Assembly (NCBI GenBank): GCA_018223375.1 | Contig: JAGTTS010000001.1 | Coordinates: 310,001-374,000 of the forward strand | Direction of reading: 5' to 3' | DNA length: 64,000 nucleotides | DNA from: Clostridiaceae bacterium Marseille-Q3526 | Lineage (GTDB): Bacteria > Bacillota > Clostridia > Lachnospirales > Lachnospiraceae | In this document: in pieces, positions 7,922 through 17,954 of the stretch | How the letters are laid out: the number at the start of each line of letters is the position of its first letter | How positions within the stretch are numbered: position 1 is the first letter of the stretch | Notes under the pieces: model-generated | The model's input: the letters and a program-made list of their open reading frames with translations, nothing else | What the model was told of the DNA's origin: nothing | Databases searched by the model: none | Made by a program: the position numbers and the translations under genes

Positions 7922-10556
7922 GCCACCGCACCTCCTCTGCCGGCAATGTAAATGTAAATACTGCTCCGTGGGGGACGTTGTCCGAGACGGCAATCTCCCC
8001 GCCGTGGGCGTTTATAATAGACTGGCATAGGGACAGGCCGATTCCGCAGCTGCGCCGGCTGTCCGCCACCTTATTTTCCCCGCTGTAAAACATATCGAAG
8101 ACCTTTTTCTTCGCCTCGTCAGAAATGCCGTTTCCATCGTCGGCAATGGAAATCACTGCCTGATCCTTCTGCTTTTTCACGCTGATTTGAATATGGGAGC
8201 CCTGGGGCGTATATTCCACCGCATTATTGACAAGGTTGATAATCACCTGGACAATCAGTCTGGAATCCATTTTCGCCAGCATGAACTCATCCTCATATTC
8301 CACTGTGATCTGGTGCTCTCTGCTCTTTTTGTTCACATGCTGAAGGGCCTCTGTAATCACATCCTCAATCAGATCCTCCGTTATATTCAGGTTCAGCTGC
8401 CCGCCCACCAGCCGGGTAATGGAAAGAAGATTTTCCACAATGTTGATCAGCCACATGGAATCCTCATAAATGTCTGTGTACAGCCGCTTTTTCGTCTCCT
8501 CGTCCAGATCGCTTCCCATGGACAGCAGGTTTCCGGCATTGCCTGAAATCGAGGTCAGGGGAGTTCTCAGATCGTGGGAAATCGCCCGGAGAAGATTGGC
8601 GCGAAGCTGTTCGTTCTGGGCCAGCACCGCCGCCTCCTCCTTCTCCCGTATGTGCTTTTCATTCTCAAGGGCCAGGGCGCACTCTCCCAGCACAGACAGC
8701 AGGATACTGTTCTCAAAGGCTTCCAGCGCAGACTCTGCCAGCGCTACTCCCAGCACGCCATAGACATTTTCATTCACCCGGATGGCCAGATACAGGCAAT
8801 GGGCGTCGGAAAAAGTATTGGTGGTAGCCCCCGCGTGCTTATTATTTTTAAACGTCCACAAAGCCGCCTTCTGTTCCTTTTCAGAAAGGCAGCTTCTGTC
8901 CGGGTCTTCCCCGCGCTCTTCTCCTGCGGCGGGAAAGAGTCTCGGCTCTCCAAGGCTTCCGTTTTCCTCCGGATAGATCACAATATCCCGGTTCAGCAGC
9001 TTAATCAGCTGGTTTGCAGTCACCTGGATAATATCGTCCCGCTCCCTGGCCTGCTGCAGAAGCCGGTTCGTGTCAAACAGGATGCTCGTTCTGAAGGCCA
9101 CCCCCGCCGACTGGCTGGCGTGGCTTTTCAGCCGCATCACCAGAGATCCTGTGATAAAGGCCGCCAGAAACATAACCACAAAGGTCAGCGGATAACCGGC
9201 ATCGTAGGCCCGCAGGGAAAAGCGCGGAACTGTAAACAGAAAGTTAAACACCAGCACGCTGACAATCGAAGAAATCAGGCCGTAGACCTGGTTTTTCGTC
9301 ACCAGAGCTGTCAGCAGCACGCTGAGCACGTAGATGGTAATAATGTTGGCCTCATCAATACCCAGATTGTAAAAGAAAAATCCAATCAGGCTGGCGGCGA
9401 TTAAAAGGCTCACGCTCTTTAGAATGTCTCCTGCGGAAAAAACAATCCTGCTTCTTCCGCTCTTCTTCGCCCTGTACCTGGCCTTCTCGGAGACGGCATC
9501 TGGAATAATGTACACATCCAAGTTCGGCGCGTTCAAAATCAGCTTTTCCGTCAAGGCCGGCCTTCCGAAAAAGTGAGATCTGGCCGCCGCGCTCCTTCCC
9601 ATCACAATCTTCGTCACCCTGGACAGGCGGGCAAATTCTGCGATCTGAAAGGGAATATCGTTGCTGTAAATCACCTGGATATCAGCTCCCAGCTGCTCTG
9701 CCAGGCGGATGTTCTCCTGAAGCCGCTGTAAGCTCTCCTCGTCCCAGCGGGTAAACTCCGGCGTCTTTACAAACAGGGCCGTAAAGCTTCCGTGAAACAC
9801 CTGGGCCATCCGCGCGGCTGTCCGCACAATTCTGGCATTGGAGGGGGCGGCGGAAAGGCAGACTAAAATATGTTCCTCTGCAAACAAGTCCTCCCCCCGG
9901 TCCGTTCCCCTCCTGTCCCCGGAACGGTTAATCCGATCCGCGCACCGGCGCAGGGCAATCTCACGCAGAGCCGTAAGATTCTCAATGGAAAAATAGGCCT
10001 CCGCCGGAGGATTTTTCCCCTGTTTTTCATCAATCGTGCCGCATTTCAGGCGTTCCATCAGCTCCTGAGGCTCAATATCTATCAATTCCACCTGATCTGC
10101 CCGGTCAAACACATCGTCCGGAATCCTGTCTTTGATACTGTGCTTCATAATTGTGGCCGCAATATCGCTGAGGCTTTCAATGTTCTGGGCATTTACTGTC
10201 GTGTAGACGTCAATTCCCGCTTTCAGAAGCTCCTCCACGTCCTGATACCGTCTGGCATGGCGGCACCCCTCCGGATTCGCCCGGGCCAGCTCGTCCACCA
10301 GAATCAGCTGCGGACTGCGCAAAATCGCCGCATCCAGGTCAAATTCTCCTACCGCTCTTCGGCCGTCGCCGCCCAGCTGCTCCAGAGTGTCTGCCAGCGC
10401 TGCCGTTTCCGGCATTGTATGAGGAGAAACGGAACCAATCACCACATCGATTCCCTTTTCCCTGGCCGCCAGGGCTGCCTGAAGCATCGCGTAGGTCTTT
10501 CCCACGCCTGCGGCGTACCCGAAAAAGATTTTCAGACGTCCCCGTTCCTTTGCCAT
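7914..10556 (-). CDS. kdpD: KdpD sensor histidine kinase (full length)
   Basis: An 880-residue potassium/turgor sensor in the usual KdpD order: N-terminal KdpD domain with Walker A (GYAAGVGKTYAML, ~13-25), a universal-stress-like domain (ILVCLSAAPSNARIVRTA), four close transmembrane helices (~375-480), a GAF-like domain, HisKA with the phospho-acceptor in AISHDLRTPLTSISG, and HATPase_c with N box INLVNNAVEYTP and IADDGNGISD. The start at 10556 has AAGGAG at good distance. It lies downstream of the RCK gene and overlaps kdpE. It is the only kinase-competent KdpD in the cluster, since the second copy lacks the kinase module. Confidence 0.94.
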   Translation of the reverse strand: MAKERGRLKIFFGYAAGVGKTYAMLQAALAAREKGIDVVIGSVSPHTMPETAALADTLEQLGGDGRRAVGEFDLDAAILRSPQLILVDELARANPEGCRHARRYQDVEELLKAGIDVYTTVNAQNIESLSDIAATIMKHSIKDRIPDDVFDRADQVELIDIEPQELMERLKCGTIDEKQGKNPPAEAYFSIENLTALREIALRRCADRINRSGDRRGTDRGEDLFAEEHILVCLSAAPSNARIVRTAARMAQVFHGSFTALFVKTPEFTRWDEESLQRLQENIRLAEQLGADIQVIYSNDIPFQIAEFARLSRVTKIVMGRSAAARSHFFGRPALTEKLILNAPNLDVYIIPDAVSEKARYRAKKSGRSRIVFSAGDILKSVSLLIAASLIGFFFYNLGIDEANIITIYVLSVLLTALVTKNQVYGLISSIVSVLVFNFLFTVPRFSLRAYDAGYPLTFVVMFLAAFITGSLVMRLKSHASQSAGVAFRTSILFDTNRLLQQARERDDIIQVTANQLIKLLNRDIVIYPEENGSLGEPRLFPAAGEERGEDPDRSCLSEKEQKAALWTFKNNKHAGATTNTFSDAHCLYLAIRVNENVYGVLGVALAESALEAFENSILLSVLGECALALENEKHIREKEEAAVLAQNEQLRANLLRAISHDLRTPLTSISGNAGNLLSMGSDLDEETKKRLYTDIYEDSMWLINIVENLLSITRLVGGQLNLNITEDLIEDVITEALQHVNKKSREHQITVEYEDEFMLAKMDSRLIVQVIINLVNNAVEYTPQGSHIQISVKKQKDQAVISIADDGNGISDEAKKKVFDMFYSGENKVADSRRSCGIGLSLCQSIINAHGGEIAVSDNVPHGAVFTFTLPAEEVRWHE

Positions 10557-10607
10557 CTCTGTCAGCTCCTTACTTCACCCTGATAGTCTGTCTTATCCAC
10601 AATTTTA

Positions 10608-11255
10608 TCAAATATGGAAGCACTTTTGCACATCTTTAATCCTTCCCAGCACCAGCATTGTGTACTCAGAAGAAAGAAGCGTATCGGAGGTGATATTTAA
10701 CTGCATCACTCCATTGTGCTTTAAGGCCATAATATTAATATTGTACTTATTTCTCACATCAATCTGCCCAATGGTCTTGCCGAACCACTCTCTGGGAATA
10801 GACACCTCAAAAATCGCGTGCTCTCCGTCCAGCTCCACATAGTCGAAAATATGATCCGAGCTGTAGCGCATGGCGGTCCACTCTCCCAGCTGGCGCTCCG
10901 GATAAATCACTACATCCGCTCCGTTCTTCAAAAGAAACTTTTTCTGTCTGTCTCTGGACGCTCTCGACACCACAAGGGCAGCTCCCATCTCCTTTAACAG
11001 GGACGTGGTCTCCAGAGAGCTCTGAAAATTGTCTCCAATGGCCACCATGCAGACGTCGTAATTTCTCACGCCGAGGGAGCGGATAAAATCCTCGTCCGTA
11101 GCGTCTCCTATCTGGGCGTTTGTCACATAGGGAAGCATCGCCTCCACCCGCTTTTCGTCTATGTCCACCGCCATGACCTCATGGCGGAGTTCGCTCAATT
11201 TTCTCGCTATATGGCGTCCAAATCTCCCCAGCCCAATCAGCAAAATAGATTTCAT
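10608..11255 (-). CDS. RCK-domain potassium channel/transport regulator (TrkA/KtrA type)
   Basis: A 215-residue cytosolic regulatory subunit: RCK_N Rossmann fold with IGLGRFGRHIARKL and AVDIDEKRVE, followed by a short RCK_C domain (DYVELDGEHAIFEVSIP to the end). Such proteins gate TrkH/KtrB-type potassium transporters and bind nucleotides or c-di-AMP. No membrane partner gene is present in the window, so it may serve a transporter encoded elsewhere. It sits between the kinase-less KdpD and full KdpD on the same strand, with GGAAGGAG before the ATG and a possible internal promoter upstream. Confidence 0.88.
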   Translation of the reverse strand: MKSILLIGLGRFGRHIARKLSELRHEVMAVDIDEKRVEAMLPYVTNAQIGDATDEDFIRSLGVRNYDVCMVAIGDNFQSSLETTSLLKEMGAALVVSRASRDRQKKFLLKNGADVVIYPERQLGEWTAMRYSSDHIFDYVELDGEHAIFEVSIPREWFGKTIGQIDVRNKYNINIMALKHNGVMQLNITSDTLLSSEYTMLVLGRIKDVQKCFHI

Positions 11256-11327
11256 AATCTTATGTACTCCTTCCAGATATTATCCAGATCTGTGCCTTAC
11301 GTTTACCGCAGGTTTATTACGCTCTTT

Positions 11328-11333
11328 ATTATA
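11328..11333 (-). promoter_or_regulatory. Possible internal promoter (-10 box) upstream of the RCK gene
   Basis: A perfect TATAAT on the minus strand in the 121-base gap before the RCK gene. No good -35 box lies 16-18 bases upstream, so this is tentative. It could allow RCK-kdpDE expression apart from the main kdp promoter. Confidence 0.35.
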
Positions 11334-11376
11334 TCTTTAAATGTATTAAATCGGTATGAGTTTGTAAAGAAAAGTA

Positions 11377-13416
11377 TTAAGATTGTATAAAGAAATCTTT
11401 CAGCTTCACTCCTGTCTCGTTGAGCATGGCGGTGAGAAGGCTGTACTCAAATTCGGCGACAGGCCTTCTCTCCTCCAGAAAAATCCCCATGACGGCGTGA
11501 ATCTGCTCTTCATCCTGAACGGGCAGATACATGGCCATGGCGTCTGGCAGCGTATGAGTGCAGGCCCCCGCCCGGCGGCGGTTTGACGCTGTCCACTGGG
11601 CCACGCCCTTTTCCTGGGCGTTTACGCATCGTTTCAGCTCTTCCGGATCCATACCTTTTCTGGGGAACAGAAGAGGCTCTTCCACCGCTCCGTCTTTCCT
11701 GACAGGATAGAACAGAATGGACAGATTCAGCAGCTTTCCCGCCTGCACAGCCGCCTGTCTCCACACGTCTTCTCTCGTTTTGCACCGTCTGAGCTTCTGG
11801 CTGTTTTCCAGGAGGATTCCTGTGCGGTAAGCTGTCTTGCTGCTCTCCACGTTCTGCCGTTTCAGCTTTCCGGTGACAGTGGCCGTAAATAATCCGGCCA
11901 GAAACAGCATGAGAAAGGTGATGGGATACGCCTGATCATAGGCTTTCAGGCTGTATAGAGGCTCTGTAAAGAAAAAATTAAATAAAATAACGCTTAACAG
12001 GGCTGAATACAGAGCGCACAGCTTCCGGCTGGCTGCGCAGGAGGCAAGCAGAACTCCCATCATATAAATCATAATGGTATTGGCTTCTGAGAACACAAAC
12101 ATCCGGAGTATCAGGGCCAGCGCCGTAGCCGCCAGCATAACCGCCGTAGCCGCCGCCAGGCCAGCCGCACATTTTTTCCAGCTTTCCTGCCTTTTTGCGG
12201 CGCTTTGTCTGGGATGCCAGCGCTTCGTCTGCCTCATATCCGGAATAATATATATGTCAATATTAGGCGCCATGTAGGTCAGCTTCTCCAGAAGCTCCGA
12301 TCGGTACATGGGCCGCATGGTAAAATGGTTGGTTCTGCCCAGCACAATTTTCGACACGTTGCTGACAATCGCATACTGGGCAATCTGAGCCGCCACATCA
12401 GATCCGAACACCGTCACAATCTTCGCCCCCAGAAGCTTCGCCAGCTCCATGTTGTTTCTGAGGGCTTCCTTCGTCTTTTCCCCCGCCTCCTGAGTATCCG
12501 GCGTCTCCACACAGAGTCCTGTCAAAGTTCCGTGAAAGGCGTCCGCCAGACGGGAAGCCGTCCGTATTACTTTGGCGCTGGAGGGTGCCGCCGTGATGCA
12601 GACCAGGATATGCTCTCCTGTGTGATAGTCCTGGCGCTCCAGCAGGCTTCTCTCCTCCTCGGCAATCCGGTTGACGCGATCCGCGCATCTTCTCAGGGCA
12701 ATCTCCCTGAGAGCCGCCAGCCTCTCTCTTCGGAAAAAATTCTGAAGCGCCCGGTCCGCCTGCTCCTTCCGGTAGATTTTCCCCTCCTTCATCCGCTCGA
12801 TCAGATCTTCCGGTTCAATATCAACCACTTCTACCTGATCCGCGTGATCAAATACCGTGTCTGGAATCCGCTCCCGCACGTCGATATGGGTAATGCTTCC
12901 CACCAGGTCGTTAAGACTCTCCAAATGCTGGATATTCAGAGTTGTGTAGACGCTGATTCCGGCCCGCAGAAGCTCCTTCACATCCTGGTACCGCTTTTCG
13001 TTTCTGCAGCCCCTGCAGTTGGTGTGGGCCAGCTCGTCCACCAGAAGCAGCTGCGGCTTCCGCTTTAATGCCCCGTCCAGGTCAAATTCCCTGAGCTTCA
13101 TGCCCTTATACTCCATAAACGCAGGCGGCAGCATTTCCAGCCCCTTAGTCAGGGCCTGGGTGTCCGGCCGGTCGTGCGGCTCTATGTACCCGGCTGCCAC
13201 GTCGATCCCGTGGGCCTTCGCCTCGTGGGCAGCTTCCAGCATGGCGTAGGTTTTTCCCGAGCCCGCCGCGTAGCCCAGGAAAATTTTAAGACGCCCTCTT
13301 GTTCTCTTTTCCTGCTCCCGTTCCTCGTATTTCAAACGCTTTAAGAGCTGTTCTGAATCAGGTCTCTCCTCCTGCATGGCCTTCCCGCCTCCTCCCTCCT
13401 CTTTCATTCCAGGCAT
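11377..13416 (-). CDS. KdpD-like protein lacking the histidine kinase module
   Basis: A 679-residue paralogue of KdpD. It contains the N-terminal KdpD domain (Walker A GYAAGSGKTYAML, LLLVDELAHTN, YTTLNIQHLESL), the universal-stress-like domain, the four-helix membrane region and the GAF-like domain, then ends at a normal stop where HisKA would begin. It therefore cannot autophosphorylate. It sits between kdpC and the RCK gene, which matches my recollection of an extra gene (kdpX) after kdpC in the clostridial kdpZYABCXDE operon; whether that gene encodes the same protein was not checked. The start is uncertain: ATG codons at 13416, 13407 and 13377 are possible. Confidence 0.85.
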   Translation of the reverse strand: MPGMKEEGGGGKAMQEERPDSEQLLKRLKYEEREQEKRTRGRLKIFLGYAAGSGKTYAMLEAAHEAKAHGIDVAAGYIEPHDRPDTQALTKGLEMLPPAFMEYKGMKLREFDLDGALKRKPQLLLVDELAHTNCRGCRNEKRYQDVKELLRAGISVYTTLNIQHLESLNDLVGSITHIDVRERIPDTVFDHADQVEVVDIEPEDLIERMKEGKIYRKEQADRALQNFFRRERLAALREIALRRCADRVNRIAEEERSLLERQDYHTGEHILVCITAAPSSAKVIRTASRLADAFHGTLTGLCVETPDTQEAGEKTKEALRNNMELAKLLGAKIVTVFGSDVAAQIAQYAIVSNVSKIVLGRTNHFTMRPMYRSELLEKLTYMAPNIDIYIIPDMRQTKRWHPRQSAAKRQESWKKCAAGLAAATAVMLAATALALILRMFVFSEANTIMIYMMGVLLASCAASRKLCALYSALLSVILFNFFFTEPLYSLKAYDQAYPITFLMLFLAGLFTATVTGKLKRQNVESSKTAYRTGILLENSQKLRRCKTREDVWRQAAVQAGKLLNLSILFYPVRKDGAVEEPLLFPRKGMDPEELKRCVNAQEKGVAQWTASNRRRAGACTHTLPDAMAMYLPVQDEEQIHAVMGIFLEERRPVAEFEYSLLTAMLNETGVKLKDFFIQS

Positions 13417-13446
13417 AGGAACTGCCTTGCGCCGCGTTATGCCGCG

Positions 13447-14091
13447 CTAAATCAGTCCCATGGCTCTTGCAATGGCTAAATTACATTTTAATACATCGAC
13501 TCTCTCTTCACCGAATACGCCGAGAGCCTTTCCCTCTGTGTTCTCCTCCACAATCCGGGAAATCTCCTCCTCGCTGAGTCCTGAGTGTTCTGCCACCGCC
13601 GGAATCTGTACTCTGGCTGCCTCCGGGCTGATGTGAGGATCCAGGCCAGATCCTGACGCCGTCAAGAGATCCGCCGGAACGTCCTCAGCCTTTACTCCTG
13701 GATGAGAGGCCAAAAAGCTGTCTAAATCCTTTTTTATCCTGGCCTCCAGATCCGGGCTGGAGTTTCCGTAGTTAAAGGAACCTGAGGAAACGCCGCCGTA
13801 CTCTCCGCTCTCTTTCTGCTCCTCTGTGTATGTATTATAGTGAACAGAGGAAACTCTTCCATGGAAGAAATAATCCTCTGTAAAATCCTGGCCTAACAGG
13901 ACGGAACCCACCGCTTTCTCCGGGTTGTCTGTGAGATTTCCCTCCCTGTCAATCAGGCTTCCGCCCGCCTTCTCCTTCATCACCGCCTGGCTGGCTCCCG
14001 TGAGAGCCAGCGGGTAGGCGAAGGAACACAAAAGCATCATCACAATACAGAAGACAAACGCAGTCCTGAACATTTTAAGAAAACTTTTCAT
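13447..14091 (-). CDS. kdpC: KdpC, potassium-transporting ATPase subunit C
   Basis: A 214-residue subunit of the K+ ATPase complex with one N-terminal membrane helix (FRTAFVFCIVMMLLCSFAYPL) and an extracytoplasmic domain. Family signatures include GSVLLGQDFTEDYFFHGR, SGSGLDPHISPEAARVQIP and an ending in VDVLKCNLAIARAMG. It lies 12 bases downstream of kdpB and 30 bases upstream of the KdpD-like gene, so within one operon. It stabilises the KdpA-KdpB complex and is needed for high-affinity uptake. Confidence 0.95.
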   Translation of the reverse strand: MKSFLKMFRTAFVFCIVMMLLCSFAYPLALTGASQAVMKEKAGGSLIDREGNLTDNPEKAVGSVLLGQDFTEDYFFHGRVSSVHYNTYTEEQKESGEYGGVSSGSFNYGNSSPDLEARIKKDLDSFLASHPGVKAEDVPADLLTASGSGLDPHISPEAARVQIPAVAEHSGLSEEEISRIVEENTEGKALGVFGEERVDVLKCNLAIARAMGLI

Positions 14092-14103
14092 CGTCTCTTC
14101 CTC

Positions 14104-16158
14104 CTACATTCCGATTGCAGACAGCATGGGGGCTGTCACCAGGTCAATGAGCTTGATTCCCACAAAGGGGACAATCATACCGCCCAGTCCATAGATTCCC
14201 ATGTTCCTAAGCAGAAGCTTTTCCGCCTTCATGGGCTTATATTTTACGCCCCGCATGGCGATGGGAATCAGCCCCGGAATAATCAGTGCGTTAAAAATCA
14301 AAGCCGACAAAATCGCGCTGGCCGGAGTGGCCAGGCGCATGATATTTAAAATCTGCATCTGCGGCAGCACCATAGTAAACATGGCCGGAATAATGGCAAA
14401 ATATTTGGCAATGTCGTTGGCCACGCTGAAGGTGGTCAGGGAGCCTCTGGTAATCAAAAGCTGCTTTCCTATTTCCACCACCTCCAGAATCTTGGTGGGG
14501 TCAGAATCCAGATCCACCATGTTGGCCGCCTCCTTGGCTGCCTGAGTTCCGGAATTCATGGCCAGGCCTACGTCCGCCTGGGCCAGGGCCGGAGCGTCGT
14601 TGGTTCCGTCGCCTGTCATGGCTACCAGCTTTCCCTCTGCCTGTTCTTTCTTAATGGCTTCAATCTTATCCTCAGGGCGGCACTCTGCGATAAAGCCGTC
14701 CACGCCTGCCTCCCTGGCAATGGTTGCCGCTGTGAGAGGATTGTCTCCCGTACACATAATCGTCTTGATTCCGATTTCACGAAGGCGGGCAAAACGCTCG
14801 GAAAGTCCAGGCTTAACCGTATCCTTTAAATAGATTACGCCTAAGATTTTGTCGTTTACGCAGACGGTAAGAGGCGTTCCTCCCAGATTGGAGATCTTTG
14901 TTACAATCTCCTCCAGATCTGCCGGGATGCTTCCTCCCTTTTCCTCCACAAACCGCTTCACTGCCTCGGAAGCGCCCTTCCTCACAACGGTTCCGTCCTG
15001 TAAATCCACGCCGCTCATTTTCGTCTGGGCTGTAAACTCAATAAAACTCATCTGGCCGGCCGCCTCCTCTGTCAGAACGCAGCCCATCCGGCGTCCCAGG
15101 TCCACTGTAGATTTTCCCTCCGGTGTGCCGTCCATGAGAGAGCTCATGACGCTGTAGTCAATCAAATCCTCTTTTTCCACACCGTTTACCGGATAAAACT
15201 CCGCCGCCAGACGGTTTCCATATGTAATCGTTCCCGTCTTGTCCAAAATCATGGTATCCACGTCTCCGCAGGCCTCCACTGCCTTTCCCGACATGGCGAT
15301 GACGTTAAATCTCGTCACCCGGTCCATGCCTGCAATGCCGATGGCCGAGAGAAGTCCCCCAATAGTAGTGGGAATCAGGCATACCATCAGGGCAATGGCC
15401 CAGGAAACTGGAATCTCCACTCCCAGATAAGCTGCGAATGGATACAAAGTTACCACAACAATTAAAAATATCAGAGTTAATACAATTAACAGAGTATTTA
15501 ATGCAATTTCATTTGGCGTTTTTTGTCTGGAAGCTCCCTCCACCAGGGAAATCATTTTATCCAGGAAGGAATGTCCCGGCTCCGCCGCAATCCTTATTTT
15601 CAGCCAGTCGGACACCACCGTAGTGCCGCCGGTAACGGAGGAGAAATCTCCTCCGGCTTCTCTGGTGACAGGAGCGGACTCGCCTGTGATGGCCGATTCG
15701 TCCACAGAGGCAATTCCCTCGATCACCTCGCCGTCGTTGGGGATGACTTCGCCCAGCTTCACTAACACAATGTCTCCCTTTTTTAAATCAGAGGCGTTTA
15801 TCATCTTCTCGCCTCCGCCCGGGAGAAGAAGGCGGGCCTTCGTGTCCTGCTTCGTCTTCTTTAAGGATTCCGCCTGAGCCTTTCCCCGGCCCTCAGCCAC
15901 CGACTCTGCAAAATTTGCAAACAGTATGGTCACAAATAATACGGCTGTCACAATTCCATTATAAATCTGGTACTCCGCCTGGCCGCCGAACAGAGTGGGA
16001 CAAAAGGTGAGAAGAAGCGTGACAAAGCATCCGGCTTCCACCACAAACATGACGGGGTTCTTCACCATATATCTGGGATCCAGCTTCTTAAACGCGCCGA
16101 TGACAGAAGATTTTAAAATATCCGGCGTAACAAATTTCGCGCCTTGTTTCTTAGCCAT
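14104..16158 (-). CDS. kdpB: KdpB, potassium-transporting P-type ATPase catalytic subunit
   Basis: A 684-residue P-type ATPase. The phosphorylation site is intact (MILDKTGTITYG), as are the actuator motif SAITGESAPV and the hinge MTGDGTNDAPALAQADVG. Membrane segments flank the cytosolic domains as usual for KdpB. It hydrolyses ATP to drive K+ import through KdpA. It lies between kdpA (36 bases) and kdpC (12 bases). Length is normal for the family and no key residue is missing. Confidence 0.97.
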   Translation of the reverse strand: MAKKQGAKFVTPDILKSSVIGAFKKLDPRYMVKNPVMFVVEAGCFVTLLLTFCPTLFGGQAEYQIYNGIVTAVLFVTILFANFAESVAEGRGKAQAESLKKTKQDTKARLLLPGGGEKMINASDLKKGDIVLVKLGEVIPNDGEVIEGIASVDESAITGESAPVTREAGGDFSSVTGGTTVVSDWLKIRIAAEPGHSFLDKMISLVEGASRQKTPNEIALNTLLIVLTLIFLIVVVTLYPFAAYLGVEIPVSWAIALMVCLIPTTIGGLLSAIGIAGMDRVTRFNVIAMSGKAVEACGDVDTMILDKTGTITYGNRLAAEFYPVNGVEKEDLIDYSVMSSLMDGTPEGKSTVDLGRRMGCVLTEEAAGQMSFIEFTAQTKMSGVDLQDGTVVRKGASEAVKRFVEEKGGSIPADLEEIVTKISNLGGTPLTVCVNDKILGVIYLKDTVKPGLSERFARLREIGIKTIMCTGDNPLTAATIAREAGVDGFIAECRPEDKIEAIKKEQAEGKLVAMTGDGTNDAPALAQADVGLAMNSGTQAAKEAANMVDLDSDPTKILEVVEIGKQLLITRGSLTTFSVANDIAKYFAIIPAMFTMVLPQMQILNIMRLATPASAILSALIFNALIIPGLIPIAMRGVKYKPMKAEKLLLRNMGIYGLGGMIVPFVGIKLIDLVTAPMLSAIGM

Positions 16159-16194
16159 TGTAAGTCTCCTTTCTGCTTTTCCCGCTTCCCCGCG

Positions 16195-17889
16195 CTACAT
16201 CCACAGGGACAGATGCTCTGCCACAGGGCCCAGGGCCAGAGCCGGGAAGAATGTTAAAGCAGCAAATATATAAACGATGAATACAAGCACAATCATGAAG
16301 GTTGTATTGTCTGTGCGCAGTGTTCCCACAGACTCATTGACCTTTCTCTTGGCCAGCATGGAACCTGCAACCGCCAGCTGGGCGGCAATGGCCAGGTAGC
16401 GGCCAAAAAACATAGCAAGTCCCGTGGTGACGTTCCAGAACAGACTGTTGTCCGCCAGTCCCTCAAAGCCGGAACCGTTGTTGGCGGCGGAGGAGGCGTA
16501 CTCGTAAAGCACCTGCGTCAGGCCGTGAAAGCCTGGATTTGTAATTCCTGAAAGTCCGCCCTGCACAGACACCGCCAGAGCGGAAAAGCCGAGAATTAAC
16601 AGAGGATGAATCAGAATGACAATGGCCACCAGCTTCATTTCCTTTCCCTCTATCTTCTTATTCAGGTACTCCGGCGTTCTTCCAACCATGAGTCCGCAGA
16701 TAAAGACTGCCAGAATCACATACATTACCATGTTCATCAGGCCTACGCCCTTGCCGCCGAACACACAGTTTAACATCATGTGGAGCAGCGGAACCAGGCC
16801 GCCTAACGGCGTCAGAGAGTCGTGCATGTTGTTGACGGTTCCTGTGGTAAACGAGGTAGTCACTGTGGTGAAAAGGGCCGACTGTTCCATGCCGAAACGT
16901 GTTTCCTTTCCCTCCATGCTGCCCATATCCTGGCTGAGTCCCATGGCGCCAACCACCGGATTTCCCGCTCTCTCCGCGCTGAAGCAGACAGCCAGGCCAA
17001 TCAGGAAAATAATGGCCATCGCGCCGAAAATCACGGCTCCCTGCCTTCCAAACAGAGGTTTTTTCCCGTCCTTTCTGTCGTGGAGCATCAGTCCAAAGGT
17101 GACGACGCAGGATCCCGGCAGAAGCATCATGGAAATCATCTCCACCATATTGGAAATAACCGTCGGATTCTCAAACGGTGTGGACGAATTGGCGCCGAAG
17201 AAGCCGCCGCCGTTGGTTCCCAGATGCTTGATGGATTCCAGGGCCGCTACCGGGCCCACGGCAATATCCTGAAATTTTCCTTCTATGGTTTCTACCGTCA
17301 GATTGCCTGCCAGCGTCTGGGGCGTACCCTGGCCGACTAAGAGAAGTCCCGTTAAAAATGCCGCCGGAATCAGGATTCTGGTGGTAATTCTCACCATATC
17401 CCTGTAAAAATTGCCAAGCGGGCGTCCTGCCAGCCCCCGGCAGAAGGCCATGCAGGCCGCGTAGCCGCTGGCCGCTGAAGTAAACATCATAAAAATGATG
17501 ACGCACATCTGCCCTGCGTAGGAAAGACCGCTCTCTCCCGAATAGTGCTGCAGGTTCGTGTTGGTCATAAAACTGATGATCGTGTTGAAGCTCAGGCTCT
17601 CCTCCATGCTTCCGATTCCATTGGGATTAAAAAATAAAAGTCCCTGAAGCCTGAGAATCAGATAGCCGGTAAACACCATCACCCCGTTGGCCATCAGCAG
17701 GGACAGCGTGTATTTTTTCCATCCCATGTCCCCGCCCTGAATCCCGCAGACTCTGTATATAACCTTGTCAACCGGGTCGAACACCGGGTCTGCAAAGGTT
17801 TTCTGATTCGATGCAATGTGGTACATATATCTTCCCGTCGGGATCACCAATATCACAAAGATCGCCAGTGTAAGCACAATCTGTAACAT
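16195..17889 (-). CDS. kdpA: KdpA, potassium-transporting ATPase channel subunit
   Basis: A 564-residue integral membrane protein with about ten helices and the selectivity-filter-like loops of the family (GTNGGGFFGANSS, TTSFTTGTVNNMH, NNGSGFEGL). It binds and moves K+ in the Kdp complex. Length is typical. It starts 65 bases downstream of the kdpF stop codon and is followed by kdpB. Confidence 0.97.
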   Translation of the reverse strand: MLQIVLTLAIFVILVIPTGRYMYHIASNQKTFADPVFDPVDKVIYRVCGIQGGDMGWKKYTLSLLMANGVMVFTGYLILRLQGLLFFNPNGIGSMEESLSFNTIISFMTNTNLQHYSGESGLSYAGQMCVIIFMMFTSAASGYAACMAFCRGLAGRPLGNFYRDMVRITTRILIPAAFLTGLLLVGQGTPQTLAGNLTVETIEGKFQDIAVGPVAALESIKHLGTNGGGFFGANSSTPFENPTVISNMVEMISMMLLPGSCVVTFGLMLHDRKDGKKPLFGRQGAVIFGAMAIIFLIGLAVCFSAERAGNPVVGAMGLSQDMGSMEGKETRFGMEQSALFTTVTTSFTTGTVNNMHDSLTPLGGLVPLLHMMLNCVFGGKGVGLMNMVMYVILAVFICGLMVGRTPEYLNKKIEGKEMKLVAIVILIHPLLILGFSALAVSVQGGLSGITNPGFHGLTQVLYEYASSAANNGSGFEGLADNSLFWNVTTGLAMFFGRYLAIAAQLAVAGSMLAKRKVNESVGTLRTDNTTFMIVLVFIVYIFAALTFFPALALGPVAEHLSLWM

Positions 17890-17954
17890 AGCTTTTTTCC
17901 TCCTGCTTTTCCTCCTGCCTTTTCTTTCTGCCTTTTCTTTCTGCTGTCTTTTCT

